A stretch of 8,196 nucleotides of DNA from Actinomycetes bacterium (GCA_021827285.1 JAKAWM010000104.1:1-8196); one strand, 5' to 3'; shown: positions 1 through 7,130, numbered from the stretch's first letter. A program made the numbers and translations. Notes: generated by a model from the letters alone, not told the origin.

Positions 1-636
1 TCGCTCGTCGTCTCGCACCAACCCGGTCAGGGCGGAGGTGACCGTACGCGACCCACTGGCGCGCACCCCCCGTATGGTCATGCACGTGTGCTCGGCTTCC
101 AGGACCACGCCGGCACCGCTCGGCCGGAGCGCGCTCACCAACCAGTCCGCCACCTGGGTGGTGAGCCGCTCTTGCACCTGGAGGCGGCGGGAGAAGTGGT
201 CCACGACCCGGGCCAACTTGGACAGCCCGAGGAGCCGCTCACCGGGCAGGTAACCGACGTGGGCCACCCCGGAGAAGGGTAGGAGGTGGTGCTCACAAAG
301 GGACGAGAACGGGATGTCCCGGGCCACCACCAGTTCGTCGTAGCCCTCATCGTTAGCGAAGGTGGTGGCTTCGAACGGCTGCGGGCTAAGCAGTTCAGCG
401 TACGCCCTGGCTACTCGGGCTGGAGTTTCGGCCAGGCCGTCCCCCGGGCGGTCTACACCGAGGGCGTCGAGTAGGTCAGCTACGGCCTGCGTAGCCCGGG
501 ACAATTCGATGCCTCGGCTGGGTAGTCCGACCGGGCCAGGCTGGTCCCGCGAAAGCGCTAAGAACTTGGGCGTCTTCTTCTCCGGGCGCGGCTCGAAACG
601 TCGTCTGACACCTACTAGGGACTCGTTCGGGGGCAT
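1..636 (-). CDS. folE: GTP cyclohydrolase I (FolE), C-terminus cut by window edge
   Basis: The product converts GTP to 7,8-dihydroneopterin triphosphate, the first step of folate/pterin synthesis, in the cytoplasm. Reading leftward from the ATG at 636 gives 212 residues with no stop before the edge; by comparison with actinobacterial FolE (about 200 residues) perhaps 15-20 are missing. The zinc ligands are visible: Cys114 and His117 in SLCEHHLLPFSG, and Cys185 in EAEHTCMTIRGVR. Other family blocks are DGLAETPARVARAY (67-80), VAHVGYLPGERLLGLSKLAR (124-143) and RLQVQERLTTQVADWL (151-166). The first 40 or so residues are basic, poorly conserved and longer than usual, so the true start could be further inside; no strong Shine-Dalgarno precedes 636. 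Family assignment is certain from the motifs; only the ends are uncertain. No partner gene of folate synthesis is seen here. Confidence 0.96.
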   Translation of the reverse strand, partial: MPPNESLVGVRRRFEPRPEKKTPKFLALSRDQPGPVGLPSRGIELSRATQAVADLLDALGVDRPGDGLAETPARVARAYAELLSPQPFEATTFANDEGYDELVVARDIPFSSLCEHHLLPFSGVAHVGYLPGERLLGLSKLARVVDHFSRRLQVQERLTTQVADWLVSALRPSGAGVVLEAEHTCMTIRGVRASGSRTVTSALTGLVRDDER

Positions 637-851
637 GACGAGACGTTACCGGCCCTCGTCGGGGGCAACGTCCGGCCTCAGCCGTGGGCGTCGGACATCG
701 GTGAAACCGCAGTTGACGCGATCGAAGCTACGCCCGGCTCGGCCCCGGGAGGGGCTCCCCACCCATCCTTGGGGGGGGCCAGGCGGCGCTTATGACGGCC
801 CTGGTCGGCCAAGGGCTGGGGGAGGGTAACCCCGACGCTTATTTCCCGGGG

Positions 852-888
852 CCGGTTCCTGCGGCATAACCGCATGTTGTGTAACCGG
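852..888. repeat. Nested inverted repeat upstream of the AhpD-like gene
   Basis: CCGGTT at 852-857 pairs with AACCGG at 883-888. Inside it, TGCGG at 860-864 pairs with CCGCA at 870-874 around a 5-base loop. The result is an interrupted stem about 140 bases upstream of the 1030 start. It has no T tract, so it is not a typical intrinsic terminator. It could be a leader-RNA structure or an operator, or chance in GC-rich DNA. Confidence 0.3.
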
Positions 889-1014
889 GGCTGTCCCGTG
901 CGAGGCCTCTCGGTTCGGTGGTGCCAGTCACGATAGCCTTGATGAAGGGTTACGGGGTCGGTGGTGTCGCCATGAGCGGCGCGCCCGTCCCTCTGAAAGC
1001 AGGACTTTGACCTT

Positions 1015-1020
1015 GGAGGT
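1015..1020 (+). promoter_or_regulatory. Shine-Dalgarno for the AhpD-like gene
   Basis: GGAGGT ends nine bases before the ATG at 1030. It is the clearest ribosome-binding site in the window and fixes that start. Confidence 0.75.
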
Positions 1021-1029
1021 GAGCCAGTC

Positions 1030-1500
1030 ATGAGAATCGATTACCGGCACGTTTTCCCAGAGGCCATGAAGGCCATGTCGGGCTTAGAGGAAGCAGTGCA
1101 CCAAGGCAGCCTGGAGCCCGGCCTGCTCGAGCTAGTAAAGCTGCGAGCCTCGCAGGTGAACGGCTGCGGTTACTGCGTGGACATGCACACCAAAGACGCC
1201 AGGGCTATGGGCGAGGAGGAGCAGCGCCTCCACCTGGTGACGGTGTGGCGCGAAGCCCCGTGTTTCTCGGCTCGGGAACGAGCCGCCCTGGCCTGGTGCG
1301 AGTCCCTCACCCGGCTTCCCGACAACGACGTGCCCGAATCCCTCTTCGAGGAGGTATCGAGTTGCTTCAGCCCCGACGAGATAGTGGCTCTCACCCTGGC
1401 CGTGGTGGCGATAAACGGCTGGAACCGCTTTGCTGTGTCGCTTCGCTCCCCGGTCGGCAGTTACGTCTCCCACCGCCAACCTCGCGTCGGTGCACCGTGA
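1030..1500 (+). CDS. AhpD-like / carboxymuconolactone decarboxylase family protein
   Basis: A 156-residue cytoplasmic protein of the AhpD-like superfamily. The core LVKLRASQVNGCGYCVDMH spans residues 35-53 and carries the redox pair Cys46-x-x-Cys49 plus His53, the arrangement used by AhpD-type thiol peroxidases. TKDARAMGEEEQR and LTLAVVAINGWNRFAVS (121-137) continue the helical fold as in actinobacterial members of 140-160 residues. A strong Shine-Dalgarno supports the ATG. The true substrate cannot be read from sequence: peroxide, a dithiol partner, or another role are all possible, and the annotation carboxymuconolactone decarboxylase is a family name only. The glucosidase follows on the same strand and may be co-transcribed. 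No ahpC is visible. Confidence 0.92.
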   Translation: MRIDYRHVFPEAMKAMSGLEEAVHQGSLEPGLLELVKLRASQVNGCGYCVDMHTKDARAMGEEEQRLHLVTVWREAPCFSARERAALAWCESLTRLPDNDVPESLFEEVSSCFSPDEIVALTLAVVAINGWNRFAVSLRSPVGSYVSHRQPRVGAP

Positions 1501-1564
1501 GCGCGCCGCGCCCGGGAGGCGTCGTGGGCCGTATCCTCGCCCTTTGACCGAGCGCGAGCTCACC

Positions 1565-4228
1565 GTGGTTACGACGGCAGGAAGAACCGTTACCGCTGAG
1601 CACCGGCGTCTGCGCAAGACGACCAGGGTCAGCGCCGGCGAATGGAAAGAGTGGGGACCGTACTTGAGCGAACGCGCTTGGGGCACGGTAAGGGAAGACT
1701 ACAGCGAGGACGGTAACCCGTGGAGCTACTTCCCTTTCGACCACGCCCGGTCTCGCGCTTATCGTTGGGGCGAGGACGGGCTCGCGGGCATATGCGACCT
1801 ACGCCAGCGACTGTGCTTAGCGCTCGCGCTGTGGAACGGACGCGACCCGTTCCTGAAGGAGCGGCTCTTCGGGCTAACGAACACCGAGGGTAACCATGGG
1901 GAGGACGTCAAGGAGTACTGGTGGTACCTTGACTCAACTCCGACCCATTCCTGGATGCGATGGCGCTATCACTACCCCCAAACTGCGTTCCCCTACGACC
2001 GGCTGTTGGAGGAAGGCTCTAAGCGAGGAAGTGCTGACCCTGAGTTCGAACTGCTTGACACCGGCGTGTTCGACGACAACCGCTATTGGGCAGTCACGGT
2101 CGATGTCGCCAAGGCCAGTCCTCTCGACCTGTGCGTGGTGGTCCGGGCTGTGAACGTCGGGCCTGGGCGTGACGCTCTCCACCTCTTACCGACCGTGTGG
2201 TTCCGCAACACGTGGTCGTGGGGATTAGACGGCACCCGCCCCAACATCCGCGCGACAGGAGGTGGCCTCTTGGCAGAGCATGCTGGCTTGGGGGCTTGGG
2301 GCCTGGCCGTTGGCCCCGGTCCAGACGGGGCACCGCCCCGGCTCCTGTTCTGCGAGAACGAGACCAACTTTGCCCGCCTGTTTGGCACCGCCAACACGAC
2401 ACCCTACCCAAAGGACGGCATTGGCGACCATGTGGTCCACGGGGCGACCACGGTGAACCCTGCACAACAGGGGACCAAGGCGTCGGCCTGGTACCGGCTT
2501 GTCATCGCCCCAGGCGAGAGCGCCGAGTTGCGGCTCCGGTTGCGGGCCGGTGCCGCTCCCGATGAGGTCGACTTGGGCCCGGGCTTTAGGCGGGTCCTGA
2601 CCAAGCGCCGGGCCGAGGCCGACAGGTACTACGCTGCCATCATCCCAGCCGGGACGTCAGCCGAAGAAGCCATGGTGGTCCGCCAGGCGGCAGCAGGGCT
2701 GCTCTGGAACAAACAGTTCTACCATTATGACGTCGACCTCTGGCTGAAGGGCGACCCGGCTGGCCCACGTCCACCCGAGCGCAGGAAGACTGGCAGGAAC
2801 GCAGCCTGGCGCCATCTCAACAACGAGGACGTGCTTTCCATGCCCGACAAGTGGGAGTACCCCTGGTACGCGGCTTGGGACTTGGCCTTTCACTGTGTCG
2901 CCCTCGCTCACCTAGACCCCGAGATGGCCAAGCACGAGCTCAGCTTGCTGTGCCGCGAGTGGTACATGCACCCCAACGGCCAGCTGCCCGCTTACGAGTG
3001 GGGCTTCGGCGACGTCAACCCTCCCGTGCACGCCTGGGCGGCCCTACGAGTGTTCGAAGTGGCGGGCGACCACGACTACGAGTTCTTAGAACGCATATTC
3101 CACAAGTTGCTGATCAACTTCACTTGGTGGGTGAACCGGGAGGACGCGGAGGGCAACAACGTCTTCGAGGGGGGCTTCCTCGGGCTGGACAACATTGGGC
3201 CTTTCGACCGTTCCGGCCACTTGCCGGTTGCGGGGTACATCGAGCAGTCCGACGGGACGGCCTGGATGGCGATGTACTGCCTCAACCTGGTCGAGATGGC
3301 CCACCTCCTCGCCTGCCATGACTCAGCCTACGAAGACGTGGCTACCAAGTTTTTCGAGCACTTCGCCTACATATCTACCGCCCTCAACAACCAGGGGCTC
3401 TGGGACGAAGAAGACGGCTTTTACTACGACGTGCTCCACCGCGCCGACGGGACCCGTCTGTCGCTCAAGGCCAGGTCCATGGTGGGCCTGATAGCCCTGT
3501 TCGCGGTGGCGGCCTTCGGGTACGACGTGCCCGCGCGCCTCCCGGACTTCGCGGACCGGGTCAACTGGTTCATCGCTCACAAGCCCGAGTTGGCCAGCTC
3601 AGTCACCCATCTCGGGGAGGGTTCACCCGGCTGCAACAGGCTGTTGTCGGTGGCCGGCCCCGACCGCTTGGCTCGCATCCTCGCCAAGGTGTTGGACGAA
3701 GCCGAGTTCCTCTCTCCGTGGGGCCTGCGCTCTCTTTCTGCCTACCATCGTGACCACCCCCTCGAGGCCGACTTGGGCGGGAGCGTCGCCCGGCTCGGTT
3801 ACGAGCCCGGCGAGTCGAGGAGCGGGCTGTTCGGAGGCAACTCGAACTGGCGGGGGCCGGTGTGGTTCCCCCTAAACTACCTGGCCGTCGAAGCCCTTCG
3901 CCGCTACCACCGCTGTCTGGGCGATGACTTCACCGTAGAACTGCCTACGGGGTCGGGCCGGCGAGTCAGCCTCGCTCAGGTCGCCAACGACTTGAGCCGG
4001 AGGCTGGTCAGCCTCTTTTTGGACGACCCAGCCGGGCACCGGCCCTGCTTTGGGACAGCCGAGCGTTTCCAGGCCGACCCTGCCTGGCATAACCTGCTAC
4101 TTTTCCATGAGTACTTCCATGGCGACCTCGGTACGGGGCTCGGTGCTTCTCACCAGACAGGATGGACTGCCTTGGTCCTCGACCTGGTGCTCGAGGGCCA
4201 TCAGCGGCCCGAGGACCGGGCGACATGA
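1565..4228 (+). CDS. GH63 / MGH1-like glucosidase
   Basis: A large glycoside hydrolase (887 residues from this start) resembling actinobacterial proteins annotated as glucosidase or MGH1-like, with an N-terminal beta-rich part and a C-terminal (alpha/alpha)6 barrel as in GH63. Visible family blocks are WGPYLSERAWGTVREDY (30-46), DHARSRAYRWGEDG (59-72), ALWNGRDPFLKERLFGLTN (88-106), YPWYAAWDLAFH, GGNSNWRGPVWFPLNYL (from 757), and EYFHGDLGTGLGASHQTGW. Asp439 in AAWDLAFH and Glu849 in HEYFHGD are my candidates for the catalytic acid and base, by analogy with GH63. No signal peptide is seen, so it probably acts on intracellular sugars such as glycogen-, trehalose- or osmolyte-derived glucosides; the substrate is unknown. 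The start is uncertain: an in-frame TTG at 1430 would overlap the previous gene, and a TTG at 1544 is also possible. GTG 1565 puts the conserved AEHRRLR block near the N-terminus as in relatives. The stop at 4226-4228 overlaps a following ATG. Confidence 0.93.
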   Translation: MVTTAGRTVTAEHRRLRKTTRVSAGEWKEWGPYLSERAWGTVREDYSEDGNPWSYFPFDHARSRAYRWGEDGLAGICDLRQRLCLALALWNGRDPFLKERLFGLTNTEGNHGEDVKEYWWYLDSTPTHSWMRWRYHYPQTAFPYDRLLEEGSKRGSADPEFELLDTGVFDDNRYWAVTVDVAKASPLDLCVVVRAVNVGPGRDALHLLPTVWFRNTWSWGLDGTRPNIRATGGGLLAEHAGLGAWGLAVGPGPDGAPPRLLFCENETNFARLFGTANTTPYPKDGIGDHVVHGATTVNPAQQGTKASAWYRLVIAPGESAELRLRLRAGAAPDEVDLGPGFRRVLTKRRAEADRYYAAIIPAGTSAEEAMVVRQAAAGLLWNKQFYHYDVDLWLKGDPAGPRPPERRKTGRNAAWRHLNNEDVLSMPDKWEYPWYAAWDLAFHCVALAHLDPEMAKHELSLLCREWYMHPNGQLPAYEWGFGDVNPPVHAWAALRVFEVAGDHDYEFLERIFHKLLINFTWWVNREDAEGNNVFEGGFLGLDNIGPFDRSGHLPVAGYIEQSDGTAWMAMYCLNLVEMAHLLACHDSAYEDVATKFFEHFAYISTALNNQGLWDEEDGFYYDVLHRADGTRLSLKARSMVGLIALFAVAAFGYDVPARLPDFADRVNWFIAHKPELASSVTHLGEGSPGCNRLLSVAGPDRLARILAKVLDEAEFLSPWGLRSLSAYHRDHPLEADLGGSVARLGYEPGESRSGLFGGNSNWRGPVWFPLNYLAVEALRRYHRCLGDDFTVELPTGSGRRVSLAQVANDLSRRLVSLFLDDPAGHRPCFGTAERFQADPAWHNLLLFHEYFHGDLGTGLGASHQTGWTALVLDLVLEGHQRPEDRAT

Positions 4229-4404
4229 CTGCGTCGTGGCCGGGCCACGAAACCGCCGGCACCTGCACAAACACGCCAGCGTGGCGCTACCACTGGCGTC
4301 GAGCGCTCCGGCGGCCAAGTGAGCCGTACGAGCACTTCCTGCCCGAGGTAGAACTGGTGGGTGACTTGTCCGCGTCGCTCAACGCCTTGGGAGAGGCCTG
4401 TTAG
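4225..4404 (+). CDS. Possible small ORF overlapping the glucosidase stop
   Basis: An ATG at 4225 overlaps the glucosidase stop as ATGA, the usual arrangement for translational coupling, and opens 59 codons to TAG at 4402. Codon third positions are GC-rich, as in the neighbours. The product is basic in the middle (RYHWRRALRRPSEPYEHF) and acidic near the end, with three Trp, and has no domain I recognise and no membrane segment. It may be a real small protein, the eroded start of a lost downstream gene, or chance. Confidence 0.3.
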   Translation: MTASWPGHETAGTCTNTPAWRYHWRRALRRPSEPYEHFLPEVELVGDLSASLNALGEAC

Positions 4405-4431
4405 GCCGTGCCCAATAGTGGCGGGAGGAGA

Positions 4432-4839
4432 TTATTCTATTAGCTCGGCGCTCAAGCGGATGTCAGTGCCAGCCAGGGCGAGGGACACCGGGCAGCCAGC
4501 CTTAGCCCGCTCGGCTTCCTGCTGGAACGCCTCTTGGCTGATGCCAGGCACAGTAGCTCGGGTTCGGAGCTCGACATAGGGGATTCGGAAGCCTTCTGGG
4601 ACCTTGGTTATCGCCACCCGGGCCTCGGTGTCGATCCGGGTCGGCGGGTGCCCTGCCTGTGATAGTGTCATGAAGTCCAAAGCACTTGCCTCGGCCCAAT
4701 CCATGCGTACCACTACTCGGCGTGCCCGTTGCCCCTCAGTATGCCGGCGATGTCCCCAGCCTCGTTCGACCCCGTGCTGGGAGCTGGAGCCATGGCCGTC
4801 TTTGTCCCAAAGCACGCGGTGGGGGAGAATATCGCCCAT
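4432..4839 (-). CDS. OsmC/Ohr-family protein, N-terminal half unrecognisable (possible pseudogene)
   Basis: OsmC/Ohr proteins reduce organic hydroperoxides with two cysteines, one in the N-terminal half and one in a CPVS motif. The last 90 residues, from about 4704 leftward, are clearly OsmC-like: AGHPPTRIDTEARVAITKV, LRTRATVPGISQEAF, and AKAGCPVSLALAG with the second Cys (residue 71 counted from the ATG at 4704). Residues before that do not look like OsmC in any of the three minus-strand frames, and the usual block around AAHAxCFxMALS with the peroxidatic Cys is missing; only ASALDFMTLSQAGH remains. The longest open frame begins at ATG 4839, whose bases overlap the start of the divergent reductase gene. 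At 135 residues it has near-family length, but the first 45 are foreign. I read it as a degraded or remodelled gene, probably not an active peroxidase. Confidence 0.75.
   Translation of the reverse strand: MGDILPHRVLWDKDGHGSSSQHGVERGWGHRRHTEGQRARRVVVRMDWAEASALDFMTLSQAGHPPTRIDTEARVAITKVPEGFRIPYVELRTRATVPGISQEAFQQEAERAKAGCPVSLALAGTDIRLSAELIE
4821..4827 (+). promoter_or_regulatory. Shine-Dalgarno for the RibD-C reductase
   Basis: GGGGGAG ends ten bases before the ATG at 4838. It decides that start against in-frame alternatives far upstream (TTG at 4604), which would run through the opposite-strand OsmC gene. Confidence 0.55.
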
Positions 4840-5575
4840 GCGTTGTCTCTATCCAAAGTGCCAGGACCAAGTGGACCCTGTCGTCGCGTACGGTCGTCCG
4901 ACCTGCCACCCCTCCGGGCGCCCTGCTGTGCGGCTCAATATGATCTCTAGCGTCGACGGTGCTGCCGTCTTGGCGGGTCGGTCCGGACCGCTTGGTGGCG
5001 TGGCCGACAGGAACCTATTCGCCACCCTTCGGAGCCTCGCGAGCGTCATCTTGGTAGGTGCGGGCACCATGCGTGTTGAGGGCTACGGGCCCGTACGTCT
5101 TGGCGACGTTGCCCGGGCCCGTCGTCTTAGCGATGGGATGGCCCCTGTCCCCCCGATCGCCGTGGTTACTCGCAGCTGTGACCTTCCCTGGGAAGCGCCT
5201 TTCTTCACGGAGGCGGAGAGCCGGCCGGTGGTCGTTACGGCAGCCGCAGCCCCTCAGGAAAACGTGGACCGGGCCGCCTCCGTGGCTGACGTGATCGTGG
5301 CCGGGGACCTACAGGTTGACCTAAGTCGAGCTGTAGAAGCGTTGGGACAACGAGGGTACAGCGACGTGCTCGCTGAAGGTGGCCCTCGCATCGCTGCCCA
5401 GTTGAGCGCTGCCCTCCTGGTCGACGAACTGTGCCTCACGTTGTCACCCATGCTCACAGGTGGTGCCGCGAGGCGCATTCTCGATGGGCCAGCTGTTTCA
5501 CCTCCCACCACGTTGGGCCTTGACCTGGTACTCGAGGCTGACGAGTACCTCTTCCTCCGGTACCGCCGACGCTGA
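4838..5575 (+). CDS. RibD C-terminal-domain (dihydrofolate-reductase-fold) reductase
   Basis: A 245-residue stand-alone reductase with the RibD C-terminal/DHFR fold, of the kind annotated as pyrimidine reductase family protein in actinobacteria. The family reduces aminouracil ribosyl intermediates in riboflavin or related synthesis with NADPH; the exact substrate of stand-alone members is not settled. Visible motifs: VRLNMISSVDGAAVLAGRSG (31-50), ILVGAGTMRVEGYGP (71-85, nucleotide binding), VLAEGGPRIAAQL (177-189) and DELCLTLSPMLTGG (196-209). It has no deaminase domain, so it is not bifunctional RibD. Relatives likewise begin with a short LYP...VDP stretch before the GRP-VR-N block, which supports the ATG at 4838. 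No other rib gene is nearby. It is divergent from the OsmC gene and convergent with the small ORF at 5600-5812. Confidence 0.9.
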   Translation: MRCLYPKCQDQVDPVVAYGRPTCHPSGRPAVRLNMISSVDGAAVLAGRSGPLGGVADRNLFATLRSLASVILVGAGTMRVEGYGPVRLGDVARARRLSDGMAPVPPIAVVTRSCDLPWEAPFFTEAESRPVVVTAAAAPQENVDRAASVADVIVAGDLQVDLSRAVEALGQRGYSDVLAEGGPRIAAQLSAALLVDELCLTLSPMLTGGAARRILDGPAVSPPTTLGLDLVLEADEYLFLRYRRR

Positions 5576-5580
5576 CATGA

Positions 5581-5594
5581 CGGCCAGCTGGCCG
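5581..5594. repeat. 14-base perfect palindrome between convergent genes
   Basis: CGGCCAGCTGGCCG reads the same on both strands and lies 5 bases after the reductase stop and 5 bases beyond the stop of the opposing small ORF. As RNA it could form a 5-bp stem with an AGCU loop. No T tract follows on either strand, so a terminator role is only possible; a protein-binding site is the alternative. Confidence 0.35.
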
Positions 5595-5599
5595 GGGAA

Positions 5600-5812
5600 C
5601 TAACCGAAAAAGTGCGACGGGCTGGTGACCTTGACCTTCGCCGGGAGGCCAGTTCGGTACTGGCTGTCCTTGCCCGGCTTCGGGGGCACGGGGCTTGGAG
5701 ATGACTGCCGCTCGCTGCCCGGCCTATCTTGAGGCGCCTGGCTCGTAACTGACCGGGCCGTAGTGGATTCTAGCTCCCAATCGACAACGTAAGTACCAGC
5801 CATCCTGACCAT
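5600..5812 (-). CDS. Small hypothetical protein, Ser/Pro-rich
   Basis: An ATG at 5812 (or a second one at 5803) opens 70 codons ending in TAG. The product starts with MVRMAGTYVVDWELEST, then has a polar Ser/Pro/Gln-rich middle and a basic tail ending in HFFG. I recognise no domain, signal peptide or membrane segment. GC at third positions is high over the last two thirds, as expected for coding sequence here. It lies downstream of the frameshifted membrane-protein gene on the same strand, 77 bases after its stop, across a comparatively AT-rich stretch (about 5815-5895). It may be a real small gene or a remnant. Confidence 0.4.
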   Translation of the reverse strand: MVRMAGTYVVDWELESTTARSVTSQAPQDRPGSERQSSPSPVPPKPGKDSQYRTGLPAKVKVTSPSHFFG

Positions 5813-5889
5813 CTTCTAGTGCCAATAAGAAGTTTACCTCGAAATAGGCGCCGGTGGGTTGTATTTTTGGTCACGGCGGCCACTTGCTT

Positions 5890-6718
5890 TTAGAAAAAGC
5901 GGGGGTCGGTGATGGTGCCGCTGGACACGAGGCGTACGTACAGGTCCGTGAGGGCAACGAAGATGAGGCTGGCCCAGGCGAACTGCATGTGGCGGGCGTT
6001 CAGGTAGCTGACGGCGGCCCACAGGCGGTAACGGACGGGGTGGCGAGAGAAGTGCTTCAGCTTCCCCGCGACCAGGGCGACGGCAAGAGTGGCAACCAAG
6101 GCTGTACAACCACAAGAGGGCAGCGTTTACGACCAGCACGAGCGTACCAAAGCCCATGTGACCCCACTGGCCCCCGTGGTTGCGGAAGGCGACTACGGCG
6201 TCGTAGGTGAGCACCGCGTTCAGCACCAGCCCCAAGTAGAAGAAGTAGCGGTGGATGTTCTGCAGCACCAGGGGGAAGCGCGTCTCCCCGGTGTAGCTCT
6301 TGTGGGGTTCGGCCACGGCGCACGACGGTGGCGATAGCCAGAACGACCGGTAATAGGCCTTGCGGTAGTAGTAGCAGGTGAGCCGGAAGCCGAGGGGCAC
6401 CACTAAGATAATGACCGCCGGGGAGATGACCCACCATGGCCCAAAGACCCCGAGGCTTGGGACGTGGACGTCAGTCAATGAGCCCGCCCGGGCGTGCAGG
6501 CAGGTCGTGGCCAAGCAGGGGGAGTAGAACGGTGATATGTAAGGGGCCCAATAGTAATCGGCGTGGGCGAAAGCAGCCCAAGTGGCATAACCGACGAAGC
6601 AGGTCAGCACGGTGACGGTGGCGGCGGGTGAGGCCCACCAGCGGTCGAGCCGCAAGGTGCGTCGAGTGATACCAGCGCGGACCGGCCGGGGGGTCGGGGT
6701 CGTCACGGCTGATGCCAC
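5890..6718 (-). pseudogene. Five-helix membrane protein, interrupted by one frameshift
   Basis: The main frame from GTG 6718 encodes 214 good residues: an Arg-rich N-terminus, TM1 about 33-50, TM2 about 96-115, the conserved run CYYYRKAYYRSFWLSPPSC (115-133), TM3 about 160-178, TM4 about 188-206, and GCHSC (208-212). The frame then becomes Arg/Pro-rich and runs on to a stop at 5834. The lost C-terminus is in the neighbouring frame: LVAGKLKHFSRHPVRYRLW, then TM5 in FAWASLIFVALTDLYVRLV, ending DPRFF with TAA at 5890. Removing one G from the GGG at 6075-6077 joins the two into about 275 residues. I recall similar conserved proteins beside succinate dehydrogenase/fumarate reductase genes in actinobacteria, suggesting a respiratory membrane role, but no sdhA or sdhB is present here. 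A GTG at 6706 is an alternative start, better spaced from a G-rich ribosome-binding stretch. The frameshift is either real inactivation or a sequence error. Confidence 0.8.
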
Positions 6719-6882
6719 GCCCCCCGTTTCTAGGGCACCAGGCCTCGGCTGTCATCGGTACAAGCCCGAGCAGGAAGACCTACGGGATCACCGCAATAAG
6801 AGGCGCGCGGCTGGAGGGCTGGGCGCACTGGCTGGGCCCGTGGTCGTTGCGCTAGGCCAAGCCCAAAAGGGCTGGACAAGGC
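6719..6882. other. Intergenic region between the membrane-protein gene and the mug remnant
   Basis: The flanking genes point away from each other, so promoters for both would be expected. I see no clear -35/-10 pair. Near its right end, 6860-6873 forms a short 5-bp hairpin, AGCCC-AAAA-GGGCT, which also belongs to the near-repeat at 6862-6881. Confidence 0.35.
6862..6881 (+). repeat. Near-direct repeat, copy 1
   Basis: CCCAAAAGGGCTGGACAAGG lies just before the mug remnant. A second copy at 7150-7171 differs by a two-base insertion (GA after AAAA) and one C-to-T change. It could be a small duplication, a shared leader element, or chance. Confidence 0.35.
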
Positions 6883-7026
6883 GTGATCGTGGGTGACCAC
6901 TCGGTCGAAGACGTGGTAGCCCCAGGACTGCTTGTCCTGTTTTGCGGGATCAACCCAGGGCTGGAATCGGCCCGGGTGGGTCACCATTTTGCTCACCCAG
7001 GGAACCGCTTCTGGAAGGCCTTGTAA
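6883..7026 (+). pseudogene. mug: Truncated mismatch-specific uracil-DNA glycosylase (Mug)
   Basis: Mug excises U or T from G mismatches and is about 165-170 residues long in E. coli. Only the first 47 residues are present: SVEDVVAPGLLVLFCGINPG, then GLESARVGHHFAHPGNRFW and KAL, then TAA at 7024. The family active-site motif GINPG is intact, with the Asn that corresponds to the catalytic Asn18 of E. coli Mug, and HPGNRFWKAL is also typical. The expected continuation (a region like SGFT...GITNLV and the later NPSG motif) is not found in any plus-strand frame before nuoB, so this is a deletion or replacement rather than a simple frameshift. GTG 6883 or 6889 could be the start. The fragment cannot form a working enzyme. 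Confidence 0.85.
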
Positions 7027-7106
7027 CCTAGTGGCCCTGTTGTCCGCTTTGGTACGGGAGTTGAGGTAGCACCGCGGGAGTAAGGCGCAAGCGGGGAGCG
7101 GCAGAG

Positions 7107-7130
7107 GCCACACCGGCACATAGGTGTGGC
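7107..7130. repeat. Perfect 8-bp hairpin in the nuoB leader
   Basis: GCCACACC at 7107-7114 pairs exactly with GGTGTGGC at 7123-7130 around an 8-base loop. No T tract follows on the plus strand, so it does not look like an intrinsic terminator. It could be an operator for a dimeric regulator or an RNA hairpin. Confidence 0.45.

Larger units (their letters stand above)
637..1029. other. Intergenic region between divergent folE and the AhpD-like gene
   Basis: About 390 bases separate the folE start from the start of the AhpD-like gene, which points the other way, so promoters for both should lie here. I see no convincing -35/-10 pair. The open frames crossing the region on both strands are rich in Arg, Pro and Gly and match no family I know. 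It holds G/C runs around 755-790 and one nested inverted repeat at 852-888, listed separately. Confidence 0.5.

Noticed and set aside
362..829. 155-codon plus-strand open frame opposite folE
   Set aside because: Most of it is antisense to folE, and the remainder is Arg/Gly/Pro-rich with no motif.
840..960. tRNA or known riboswitch in the folE/AhpD-like gap
   Set aside because: Short stems are present, but no T-arm consensus, acceptor pairing or known riboswitch core could be identified.
678..1031. 117-codon minus-strand open frame in the intergenic region
   Set aside because: The product is Arg/Pro-rich with no family resemblance and its start overlaps the AhpD-like start; I treat the region as intergenic.
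1132..1686. 184-codon minus-strand open frame across the AhpD-like gene and the glucosidase start
   Set aside because: It is antisense to two recognised genes and has no recognisable domain.
4729..4950. 73-codon plus-strand open frame between OsmC and the reductase
   Set aside because: It overlaps the reductase in another frame and the OsmC gene on the other strand. It looked protein-like in part but matched no family.
6730..7119. 129-codon minus-strand open frame over the mug fragment
   Set aside because: The plus strand carries exact Mug motifs; the minus frame has none.
7107..7130. Intrinsic terminator after the mug remnant
   Set aside because: The hairpin is perfect but no T tract follows it on the plus strand.
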